Below, in pieces: positions 25,301-32,856 of a stretch of DNA of 44,769 nucleotides. The stretch is from CAZNRY01 sp964575675. Its GTDB lineage: Bacteria > Eisenbacteria > RBG-16-71-46 > CAIMUX01 > VGJL01. Made by a program: the position numbers and the translations under genes. Numbering within the stretch: the stretch's first letter is position 1; each line of letters starts with the position of its first letter. The DNA is taken from positions 1 to 44,769 of the forward strand of contig CAZNRY010000006.1 of NCBI GenBank assembly GCA_964575675.1, read 5' to 3'. The notes beneath the pieces were generated by a model. The model was given only the letters and a program-made list of their open reading frames with translations. It did not search any database and had not been told where the DNA came from.

Positions 25301-26185
25301 TTGGAATTCGATCTCTCGCGCCTTCCCCCCGGGCTCCACGTGGGGACGTCATCGTTCAGCACGACCGATTGGTGCGGGCCGTTCTATCCGGCCGACCTGT
25401 CCCCTCACGACTTCCTCGGTCATTACGCCAGGACGTTCCGGACGGTCGAGATCGATGCGACGTGGCACTTCATGCCCAGCGCGAAAACAGCCGATGCGTG
25501 GGGGAGGAAGGTCCCCGAGGGGTTCGTCTTCTCGGCTAAAGTGCCGAAGATCATCACCCACGAGAAGCAGCTCGAGAACTGTGGGGACGACTGGGAGCGT
25601 TTCGCCGAGACGATGGCCCGCCTGGGACCAAAGCTCGGCCCTCTTCTCTTCCAGTTCCAGTACGTCTCGAAGAAGAGGGATCCCCGCGAGTACGAGACGG
25701 GTGAAGTCTTTTTGCGGCGGCTCGAGGCCTTCCTGCCCTTGCTCCCGGCGGGACAGCGCTTCGCCGTCGAGGTTCGAAACGAGAAATGGCTCAGGCCCGC
25801 GCTCACCGACCTTCTCCGGTCGCGCGGAATCGCACTCGCCCTGATCGATCAGAACACGATGCCGCGACCGGGGCGATGGTTCGATCTCTGCGATCCGATC
25901 ACGGCTGATTTCGCCTATGTCCGATTTCTCGGCGACCACCATGCGATGGACAATCTCGTGGGACACAGGCGGCAATCGGGGGAGAAGACGCGCGACTGGG
26001 ACGAGATCGTCCTCGACCGGTCGCAGGAGATGAGGGAGTGGGTCCCCGTGCTGCGCCGCCTGGCCGACCGGGTGCCGGACGTTTACGCCTACTTCAACAA
26101 TCACTATGCGGGATTCGCGCCGGGCTCGATCGAGCTGTTCCTGCGGACGTGGGAGGAGACGCCCGGGGAAGCGGCGGCCGGCTAG
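25301..26185 (+). CDS. DUF72 family protein
   Basis: The 294-residue TIM-barrel-type protein belongs to DUF72 (YecE-like), whose biochemical role is unsettled. Family landmarks are LHVGTSSFSTTDWCGPFYP at the N-terminus, TVEIDATWHFMPSAKTADAWG (family E.N.TFY), FVFSAKVPKIITH, GPLLFQFQ, FAVEVRNEKW and YAYFNNHYAGFAP near the end. I choose TTG 25301 because AGGAGGA lies 8 bases upstream and the product starts next to the conserved region. A GTG at 25241 is in frame but has no ribosome binding site and adds a non-conserved stretch. The TAG stop is the first codon of repeat copy 2. The gene stands alone. Confidence 0.88.
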   Translation: MEFDLSRLPPGLHVGTSSFSTTDWCGPFYPADLSPHDFLGHYARTFRTVEIDATWHFMPSAKTADAWGRKVPEGFVFSAKVPKIITHEKQLENCGDDWERFAETMARLGPKLGPLLFQFQYVSKKRDPREYETGEVFLRRLEAFLPLLPAGQRFAVEVRNEKWLRPALTDLLRSRGIALALIDQNTMPRPGRWFDLCDPITADFAYVRFLGDHHAMDNLVGHRRQSGEKTRDWDEIVLDRSQEMREWVPVLRRLADRVPDVYAYFNNHYAGFAPGSIELFLRTWEETPGEAAAG

Positions 26186-26305
26186 ACCGGTTTGACTTCG
26201 GCTGAGAAGCGAGCCCGCGCGCCGCGAGGTCCGGCGCCCCCGGAACAATAGCCGGGCCGAGCGGATGCGCGAGGCGAGCTTCTCAGATCTACTCAAACTG
26301 GTATA
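26183..26305 (-). repeat. 123-bp inverted-repeat element, copy 2
   Basis: This is the same length as copy 1 (16801-16923) and in the opposite orientation, with about seven mismatches in all. The left end TAGACC again provides the stop codon of the gene before it (DUF72). The right end has drifted from GGTCTA to GGTATA, so the outward stop on the other strand is lost; no convergent gene needs it there. The following 26306-26479 holds no gene. It contains a small CTCGCGAAGGG-rich hairpin region and the AGGAG of the next gene. Confidence 0.85.
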
Positions 26306-26479
26306 GCGCCACGGTGGCGGGCTTCGCCGCTCGGGACAGCGCGTACCGATCCGCCGCGCTCAAGGACATGGCGCGCCGCGCGATTCGCCTCTTGATCTTC
26401 GCGCCCGGGGCGTCCAACCTCCCATTCGGGATCCCTTTCTCGCGAAGGGAGTTTCGCGTTCGGCACTCAGGAGAATCCC

Positions 26480-27784
26480 ATGGTTGAGTCCGTGACGAAG
26501 GGACCGGCGGCCCGCGAGCAGGGTTTCGTCTTCCGCTACGTCTCCGAGTTCCTGCGCCGGCCGGTCGTCGATCCGTCGGGCCGGGGGTTAGGGCGGATCG
26601 AGGACCTCGTCGCCGCCACGGGGGAGCTGTACCCCTCGGTCAAGGGTCTCGTCGTCCGCCTGGGGTCGGGGGAGCAGCGATTTGCCGCGATTCCGGTCGG
26701 CGGGTTGCGCGAGTTGAAGAAGAGGGATCCGCTCGTCCTCGACCCAGCCTGCCTTCAGCACCTGAACCTCGACCCGACCGATTTTCTGATCCGCGATCTC
26801 CTCCTCGACAAGCAGATCGTCGATGTCCAGGGGGCCAAGGTCGAGCGGGTGAACGACGTCCACCTCCTCCTGACCGACCGCGCCTGGATCGTCCACGTCG
26901 ACGTCGGTTTCACGGGCTTGGTCCGCAGGCTGGGGTTCGATCGGGCGTTCCGCATGCTTGCGCGGACGATCCGCCGCGAGCCGCACGACGAGCTGATCTC
27001 CTGGAAGTTCGTCCAACCCCTCGCCGAGGCCGGTGAAGTCGGCCGACCGATCCGGCTGAAGGTCGAGCACGCAAAGATCCGCGATCTCCATCCCGGCGAG
27101 CTTGCCGACATCCTCGAGGATCTGGGGAAGGACGAGCGGACCATGATCGTCCACTCACTCGGCCCCGAGATGGTGGCCGACGTCCTGGAGGAGACGGAAG
27201 AAGACGTCCAGGCGGCCGTTATCTCCCAGCTCGAGCCCTCCGTCGCCGCCGACATTCTGGAAGAGATGGACCCCGGCGAGGCCGCGGACATCCTGACGAG
27301 CCTTCCCGACTTGCAGAGTGAGGAGATCATCGCCGAGGTCGAGCCCGACGAGCGGGCGCAGATCGAGCCGCTGACCGAGTACGAGGAGAAGACGGCCGCG
27401 GCCCTCATGACGCCCGAGTTCGTCGCGGTCGCCCCGCAGACGACCGTGGCCGACACGCTCGATGAGGTCCGGCGGCAGGCGTCGGAGATCGAGGGGATCT
27501 ACTACGTCTACGTCCTCGACGAGGGGAAGCGATTGATGGGGGTCACAACGCTGCGCAGCCTCTTTCGCGCGCGGGCCGACCAGTCGGTCTCGGAGATCAT
27601 GGAGACGCGCCTCGTCACGGTGAAGCCGGAGGAAGAGCTAAGGGAAGTCGCCGAGGCCTTCCAGAAGTACTCGTTCTTGGGATGTCCGGTTGTTGATCCC
27701 GAGGGCAAGATGATTGGCGTGATCCTGATCAAGCACGCTTTCGACGAGCTGCTGCCCGAGTTCCGGCGGGAGGCCCGCGCATGA
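26480..27784 (+). CDS. Soluble MgtE-N/CBS protein with PRC-barrel-like N-terminus
   Basis: The 434-residue cytoplasmic protein combines PRC-barrel-like segments (about 15-170: PVVDPSGRGLGRIEDLVAA, IVDVQGAKVERVNDVHLL), an MgtE N-terminal superhelical domain (about 195-305: HPGELADILEDLGKDERT, VADVLEETEEDVQAAVISQL, AADILEEMDPGEAADIL) and two CBS domains (about 309-434: ALMTPEFVAVAP, VSEIMETRLVTVKPEE). MgtE uses the same N+CBS part to sense cytosolic Mg2+ and gate its channel, but the MgtE membrane domain is absent. The stop overlaps the NRAMP-like gene as ATGA, so the protein is probably the Mg2+- or nucleotide-sensing subunit of that transporter. ATG 26480 has AGGAG upstream. Confidence 0.88.
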   Translation: MVESVTKGPAAREQGFVFRYVSEFLRRPVVDPSGRGLGRIEDLVAATGELYPSVKGLVVRLGSGEQRFAAIPVGGLRELKKRDPLVLDPACLQHLNLDPTDFLIRDLLLDKQIVDVQGAKVERVNDVHLLLTDRAWIVHVDVGFTGLVRRLGFDRAFRMLARTIRREPHDELISWKFVQPLAEAGEVGRPIRLKVEHAKIRDLHPGELADILEDLGKDERTMIVHSLGPEMVADVLEETEEDVQAAVISQLEPSVAADILEEMDPGEAADILTSLPDLQSEEIIAEVEPDERAQIEPLTEYEEKTAAALMTPEFVAVAPQTTVADTLDEVRRQASEIEGIYYVYVLDEGKRLMGVTTLRSLFRARADQSVSEIMETRLVTVKPEEELREVAEAFQKYSFLGCPVVDPEGKMIGVILIKHAFDELLPEFRREARA

Positions 27785-29037
27785 TCGGGCCTTGGCGCGT
27801 CAAGTTCCGCCGCGCCGGCCTGCGCTTCCGACTCTTCCTCGCAATCCTCGGTCCCGGGATCATCACCGCCAACGTCGACAACGACGCGGGCGGGATCACG
27901 ACCTACTCGCAGGCCGGCGCACGGTTCGGTCTGGCCACGCTGTGGATATTCGTCCCGCTTTTCCTGGCCCTGATCGTCGTCCAGGAGATGGCGAACCGGA
28001 TGGGGGTCGTCTCGGGCAAGGGGCTCTCGGACCTGATCCGCGAGCGGTTCGGCGTCAAGCTCACCTTCTACCTGATGGTCGGCCTCCTCGTTACGAACCT
28101 CGGCAACATCCTGGCCGAGTTCGCCGGGATCGCCGCGGCGGGGGAGATCTTCGGAATCCCGCGACTCGTGAGCGTCCCGCTGGCCGGCTTTTTCGTCTGG
28201 GCAGTCGTGCTCAGGTCGAGCTACCGGACGGTCGAGAAGGTCTTCCTCGTCGCGTGCGTCTTCTACGTGAGCTACATCCTGGCAGGCGCGGTGAGCCATC
28301 CTCCGGGGGGGGATGTGCTGAGGGCCGTCGTGGTCCCGCACTTCCAACCCGATTCGGGATATGTCGTGATGCTGATCGCCCTGGTGGGCACGACGATCGC
28401 CCCCTGGATGCAGTTCTACCAACAGGCATCGGTCGCCGAGAAGAACGTCCGCGTGGAGGATTACCACCTCTCGCGGCTCGATACGATCGTCGGATGCGTC
28501 GCGGTCACAATCGTCGCGGCCTTCATCGTCGTGGTCTGCTCGGTCAACCTGCACGCGCACGGGGTCCGGATCGATTCTGCGGCCGACGCCGCGCGGGCCC
28601 TCGCGCCGATCGCGGGACGTCACGCCTCGTTGCTCTTCGCTTTCGGGCTTTTTAACGCCTCGGTCTTTGCGGCGAGCATTCTGCCCCTCTCGACCTCCTA
28701 TACGATCTGCGAGGGGTTCGGTTGGGAGTCGGGGATCGACAAGGACTTCGATGAAGCGCGGCAGTTCTACGTCCTGTACACGGCCCTCATCGTGATCGGC
28801 GCCGGGTTGATTCTGATCCCCGGGATGTCGCTGCTCGGGATCATGTACGTGAGTCAGGTGATCAACGGGATCCTCCTGCCGATCGTGCTTCTCTTCATGC
28901 TCGTTTTGGTCAACGACAAGAGGATCATGGGGGAGCATGTGAACACGCCCCTGCAGAACATCATCAGTGTTGCTCTGTCCGTCGCGATCGCGGGACTGGC
29001 GATCGGATCGGCCGTGCTGATACTAGCGGGACGGTGA
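27781..29037 (+). CDS. NRAMP-family divalent metal transporter, probably of the Mg2+-type (NRMT-like)
   Basis: The 418-residue protein has about 11 membrane helices in the SLC11/NRAMP arrangement (GPGIITANVDNDAGG in TM1, GTTIAPWMQFYQQA in TM6). The classical metal site is altered. The TM1 DPGN is D35-A-G-G (Asn to Gly) and the TM6 MPH is A207-P-W (Met to Ala). Loss of the Asn and of the soft Met ligand is what distinguishes the NRAMP-related magnesium transporters from Mn/Fe transporters. Its coupled partner carries an MgtE Mg2+-sensor module, which points the same way. Mg2+ transport is an inference from these two facts. Translation starts at the ATG that overlaps the upstream stop. Confidence 0.85.
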   Translation: MIGPWRVKFRRAGLRFRLFLAILGPGIITANVDNDAGGITTYSQAGARFGLATLWIFVPLFLALIVVQEMANRMGVVSGKGLSDLIRERFGVKLTFYLMVGLLVTNLGNILAEFAGIAAAGEIFGIPRLVSVPLAGFFVWAVVLRSSYRTVEKVFLVACVFYVSYILAGAVSHPPGGDVLRAVVVPHFQPDSGYVVMLIALVGTTIAPWMQFYQQASVAEKNVRVEDYHLSRLDTIVGCVAVTIVAAFIVVVCSVNLHAHGVRIDSAADAARALAPIAGRHASLLFAFGLFNASVFAASILPLSTSYTICEGFGWESGIDKDFDEARQFYVLYTALIVIGAGLILIPGMSLLGIMYVSQVINGILLPIVLLFMLVLVNDKRIMGEHVNTPLQNIISVALSVAIAGLAIGSAVLILAGR

Positions 29038-29050
29038 GCTGCTTGCTCGC

Positions 29051-29200
29051 GAGCGCACCTGGCGAATCATTCGGGGCGTGCCTTCGCTTGGCGCGTCGGG
29101 CGCGCTCGCCTGGTGCATCTCGCTCGGCCGGCTGAACGAGCGGGGCGCCGCCCTCGCGAGCGCACCGACTCGCGCGCCTATCGCTTCGAGCGAGCGCATG
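29051..29200. repeat. Intergenic modular repeat, copy R4
   Basis: This lies between the convergent NRAMP-like gene and the gene ending at 29204. It holds three modules also seen elsewhere: GCGCACCTGGCG... (29053-29086, as in R3), CGCTCGCCTGGTGCATC (about 29102-29119, as in R2) and the hairpin module 29115-29141 (as in R1 and, inverted, R3). Confidence 0.55.
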
Positions 29201-29203
29201 CGG

Positions 29204-31720
29204 TTACCTCCCGATCTCGGCCACCCCGAACCTGCGCCACTCGCTTCCGAGGCGGTTGCTCCAGATCTCCGAGAGCGTCGCGACCTTCGAGTACGGCTCT
29301 TCGCCCATCCGGACCCAGATGTCATAGACGCCCGGCCGCGCGGTCGGCGGGACCTGCAGAAGATAGTCGTCCTTGTATGTTTCGCCCGGCGCCCAGAGGA
29401 AGTCGGGATAGAAGGTGACGAGCGGCCGGAAGATCGCCCCGAAACGGATTCTCGTTCCCTCTCGACGCTCCACGATCCAGCGCGTCAGTCGTCCGATGAC
29501 GGGGATCTCATAGCCTCCCGGACGATCCCGATGAACGAGCTTCACCTCGCAGAAGATCGGCAGCCGGTAGGGCGCGGCGGTCCGCCGCCAGACGAGATCG
29601 ATCGTCATCGGCTTGCCGCGCACGTGCGGTCCGGTGCGGGGCGCGAAGGCGAGGAGGGCGTCGGGCCCGCTTGAGAGGATCGGCTCGTTCCCCGGATCGT
29701 CGATCCGGCTTGGATTCGGCGGATCGCCGGGTAGCCCCGCTCCGGGCCCCGGATCGTGTACGCGGTAGAGAACGATGCCGTCCTCGTCGTAGATGCGCTC
29801 GAAGAGGGCGGGCATGGTATCGAACTTCGCCCGCTGCTCCCCATACACAAGTGGTGAGATGAAGACGTTGTACGAGGAGAGATACCGCGGCCAGCTTTGG
29901 TTTAGGAGGATCAGATCGACCCGGTAGCGCCGCAGCACGTCGAAGGTTCGCCCGAGGCCAACGCGCCCGTTCAGAGCCTCCTGCACATCCCGCATCCGCG
30001 GGAGCGCCGTCGGATCGGACGGGGACGAATGCTGATGGTACGGGGCGACGGCGTCGTGGTGCGTGTATGCGGGGATTGCGTAGCTCGATATCGGGTCCGA
30101 CAGGATCGTCTCGACGGTCTCGAAGCGCTTGTCCGCGAAGTCGAGCGCATGAACCAGCGCCAGGCTCTCGCGATAGTCGCCACGCCGCTGCTCCGGTATC
30201 ATCCAGGCGGACCGCGTGGCGGCCGCCTGGATGGTCATGGCCGAGGCTACGATGCCCAGAACGAGGACCGCGCGGACCCGCCGTCCGACGTCCGCCCTCG
30301 CGCCCAGGATCTTCCAAGCGGGCGCAGGATCGTCGGCGTGTAGCGCGCTGCCGCCGACCGTGCGTCCTCGCAGACCGTCGATCGCGGCGACCGTGATCCA
30401 TCCAAGCGTCGCCGCGAAGGGAATCGTCAGGATCACGCGCAGGAGCATGCTCTGCGCATGTGCGGCGAGGACAGTCCGGACGATGGGCGGGAAGAAGAGA
30501 ATGACGAGAGGGATCGCGGTCGAGAAGGCAAGAAACCCAGCCGCGCGATTGCGGCGCACGTAGGGCAGGAGTAGCAATCCGAGCGCCGCCCCGACGGTCC
30601 CCGCGGCCCCGAAGCGCTCCATCATGAAGCTCGGATGAAGGACGGGCCACCCCGGGGCGACGACGAGGACGCCGTAGAGATGATCGAAGAGGAGGTTATG
30701 GACCTCGAAGCCGTGCGATAGGCGGATCGCGGCCACCGGGATCAAGAGGATCGCCCCCGCGATCAGCGTGGTTAGGACGCGCCGCCGCTCTGCCGCGTCG
30801 CTCGCGCGATCGACCCAGACCGCGATCCCCGCGCACGAGAGGGCGAGGAGCACCTGAAGGCCGCTCAGGATGTGGGCGGAGAAGAGGATCGCCGGAGACG
30901 CCGCCGCGAGCGCGAGGAGCGTCCTTCCCCGGCGTCCAAGAGCGAGCCCCTGCCCGAGGGCGAGGAGTGCCGCCCAACCGCACACCCATCCGAAGCGGCT
31001 CGCGTAACCGATGTTCTGGATGAAGCGGTCGCGGCTGAAGAAGGTCGTCGCGACGAAGAAGAGGACGGCGAAGGTCGCGGCGCGGGCCCCGATCCATGGA
31101 CGAAACATCGCCCCGAGCCCCAGGATCGCAAGCGGGGCGAGCAGTCGCGGCAGCCACCGCCATCCATCGACGGGGGAAGCGCCGCTCATGTGGCAGAGGG
31201 CCGCGATCTCGGTGTGAAAGCTTCCCCGCCGCGGGTCGGGCGGGACCTCGGGCCCGGTCCGGTAGATCGCCGACCGCGGATTCAGATCGCCCGTTTGCAG
31301 GCTCTCTTGCACAAAGGAGACGAAGTCGAGGGAGTCATGGACCGGTCCGAGCGAGCCTCCGTCGCGCAGCATCAAGAGGAATGCGAATGCGGCGACCCCG
31401 AGTAGAACCGTGCGGTAGGAGCGCGGTTCGGCTGGGGCCCCTTCCTCGCCGCGATGGCGCACAAGGCGCAGCACGCCGAGGGCGAGGATGCCGAGCGAAA
31501 GAAGAACCAAGACGATCGACCATGCTCCGAGCTTGAGCCCGGCCGCAGAGCCTATCCACGACCACAGGCCCGTCACGCCGCTCCCGAGCAGGAGTGCGCA
31601 CGGAATCGACTCGATCGCCGTCAGGCGACGGCGCAGGGACGGGATCGTCCAGACGATTCCCAGCCCGGCCCCCAGTAGGAAGACCGCGCCGACGACTAGA
31701 TAGAGGATCTGCGTCACCAT
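29204..31720 (-). CDS. Large polytopic membrane protein with C-terminal soluble domain
   Basis: The 838-residue protein is of a kind I cannot assign. Residues 1-480 contain about 12 hydrophobic helices (TQILYLVVGAVFLLGAGLGI, SIVLVLLSLGILALGVLRL, AILFSAHILSGLQVLLAL). The first large loop carries HDSLDFVSFVQESLQTGD and FHTEIAALCHMSG, recalling the acidic/His loop of GT-C-type glycosyltransferases. Residues about 500-838 are mostly hydrophilic (DPISSYAIPAYTHHDAVAPYHQHSS, VDLILLNQSWPRYLSSYN, YLLQVPPTARPGVYDIWVRMGEEPY, the last resembling a carbohydrate-binding or Ig strand set). ATG 31720 is chosen where the first helix begins. It is divergent from the heptose operon, so a role in surface glycan assembly is plausible but unproven. 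Confidence 0.7.
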   Translation of the reverse strand: MVTQILYLVVGAVFLLGAGLGIVWTIPSLRRRLTAIESIPCALLLGSGVTGLWSWIGSAAGLKLGAWSIVLVLLSLGILALGVLRLVRHRGEEGAPAEPRSYRTVLLGVAAFAFLLMLRDGGSLGPVHDSLDFVSFVQESLQTGDLNPRSAIYRTGPEVPPDPRRGSFHTEIAALCHMSGASPVDGWRWLPRLLAPLAILGLGAMFRPWIGARAATFAVLFFVATTFFSRDRFIQNIGYASRFGWVCGWAALLALGQGLALGRRGRTLLALAAASPAILFSAHILSGLQVLLALSCAGIAVWVDRASDAAERRRVLTTLIAGAILLIPVAAIRLSHGFEVHNLLFDHLYGVLVVAPGWPVLHPSFMMERFGAAGTVGAALGLLLLPYVRRNRAAGFLAFSTAIPLVILFFPPIVRTVLAAHAQSMLLRVILTIPFAATLGWITVAAIDGLRGRTVGGSALHADDPAPAWKILGARADVGRRVRAVLVLGIVASAMTIQAAATRSAWMIPEQRRGDYRESLALVHALDFADKRFETVETILSDPISSYAIPAYTHHDAVAPYHQHSSPSDPTALPRMRDVQEALNGRVGLGRTFDVLRRYRVDLILLNQSWPRYLSSYNVFISPLVYGEQRAKFDTMPALFERIYDEDGIVLYRVHDPGPGAGLPGDPPNPSRIDDPGNEPILSSGPDALLAFAPRTGPHVRGKPMTIDLVWRRTAAPYRLPIFCEVKLVHRDRPGGYEIPVIGRLTRWIVERREGTRIRFGAIFRPLVTFYPDFLWAPGETYKDDYLLQVPPTARPGVYDIWVRMGEEPYSKVATLSEIWSNRLGSEWRRFGVAEIGR

Positions 31721-31962
31721 CGGGCGATGATCCGGCTCCTCTCTCGCCCGCGGCGCGGGATGGCCGGCCGATCGGTCCCATCCCGGATCGTCCCGGCGAG
31801 ATTCGAGTGCAGACGCTAGCACACGCGCACGCGCGCGGCCAGGAACGATCCTCGAGGCTGCGCGGCGTCCACCCATCTCTCGCAGTCCGCTGCACAGATC
31901 GTAGCCGAAATCCACAAGCGCCCCGTGCGTCGGCTGACATCGGCCGGTTACCACACGCCTCG

Positions 31963-31991
31963 TTGACGCGCCCCGCCCGGCTTCCTAGACT
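31963..31991 (+). promoter_or_regulatory. Promoter with almost no leader, for hddC
   Basis: TTGACG (31963-31968), a 17-base spacer, then TAGACT (31986-31991). The ATG follows only 9 bases after the -10 box, so the mRNA would start at or within a few bases of the start codon. No ribosome binding site precedes the ATG. The remaining 31721-31962 holds nothing I recognise. Confidence 0.6.
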
Positions 31992-32000
31992 GACGCTTCC

Positions 32001-32762
32001 ATGAGACGCCCGTCCGATTGCCCATCGACTCGCCCTCCCGGCGCCGGTACGCCGGGCCGTGTCGCCTTTCTCCTCTGCGGCGGGCTCGGCACGCGTTTGC
32101 GCACGATGACCGATCGTCCCAAGGCCGTGCTTGAAGTGGCCGGCTGGCCGTTTCTTCGCTATCAGCTCGAGGCGCTTCGCGGCGCCCGCTTCGACCGGAT
32201 GGTTTTCTTGACCGGGCACGGGGCGGAGGAGGTCGAGCGAATCTTCGGCCCCGCCACGCCGAGGCGGTTCTTCATCCGCGAGAGCGCGCCCCTCGGGACG
32301 GCCGGCGCCCTGGCGCACGCGCGCCATCTGGCGGGATCGACGAACTGGATCTCGAACGCCGATTCGTTTGCCGACGTGGCCCCCGCGGAAGTTCTCACCG
32401 CGCATTCCGTGGACGATGCGCTGATCCTCGCCGTCGATGTCGATGACCGCGCCGACTACGGGGGACTTCGGATCGACGATCGGGGCAGGATCTCGGCCTT
32501 CGATGAGAAGGGCATCCGCGGGCCGGGACCGATTAACGGCGGCGTCTATGTTCTTCCGCGTGCTTTTTTGGAAGAGCTTCCCGTCGGTCAGGCAAGCCTC
32601 GAGCGGGACGTCTTCCCGCAGTGGGCCCGGGAGGGACGGCTTCACGCGCACCGCTCGCGGGTTTTCTTCAGGGACATCGGGACCCCGGAACGCTTCGCGG
32701 CCGCGCAGGAGGAGTTCGTCGAGATCCGGAGGCGGCTGGAGGCGGATCGGGAGCGGCGATAG
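32001..32762 (+). CDS. hddC: D-glycero-D-manno-heptose 1-phosphate guanylyltransferase (or related sugar nucleotidyltransferase)
   Basis: The 253-residue nucleotidyltransferase begins with VAFLLCGGLGTRLRTMTDRPKAVLEVAG, the GxGxRL...K nucleotide-binding signature. It continues with PLGTAGAL, SNADSFADV (metal-binding Asp), NGGVYVLPRAFLEELP and FRDIGTPERFAAAQE. This pattern fits HddC, which makes GDP-D-glycero-alpha-D-manno-heptose from the 1-phosphate. The assignment is supported by hddA and gmhA just downstream. Alone, the sequence could equally be a glucose-1-phosphate-type transferase. About 18 residues precede the conserved start, so a later start is possible, though the promoter position agrees with ATG 32001. 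Confidence 0.85.
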   Translation: MRRPSDCPSTRPPGAGTPGRVAFLLCGGLGTRLRTMTDRPKAVLEVAGWPFLRYQLEALRGARFDRMVFLTGHGAEEVERIFGPATPRRFFIRESAPLGTAGALAHARHLAGSTNWISNADSFADVAPAEVLTAHSVDDALILAVDVDDRADYGGLRIDDRGRISAFDEKGIRGPGPINGGVYVLPRAFLEELPVGQASLERDVFPQWAREGRLHAHRSRVFFRDIGTPERFAAAQEEFVEIRRRLEADRERR

Positions 32763-32818
32763 CCTGAGGCGCCGGCGTGCCCGGAGATTTCGTTGTCTCG
32801 ATCGGCCCCAGAGGCGCG

Positions 32819-32847
32819 TTGACAGTCTTGCGCGGGTCGCGGAAGAT
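32819..32847 (+). promoter_or_regulatory. Possible internal promoter for hddA
   Basis: A perfect TTGACA (32819-32824) is followed after 17 bases by a weak GAAGAT (32842-32847), and the ATG lies 9 bases further on. The spacing is the same as at hddC. The -10 box matches consensus at only three positions, so the site is tentative. Confidence 0.4.
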
Positions 32848-32856
32848 GGGTGCGCC

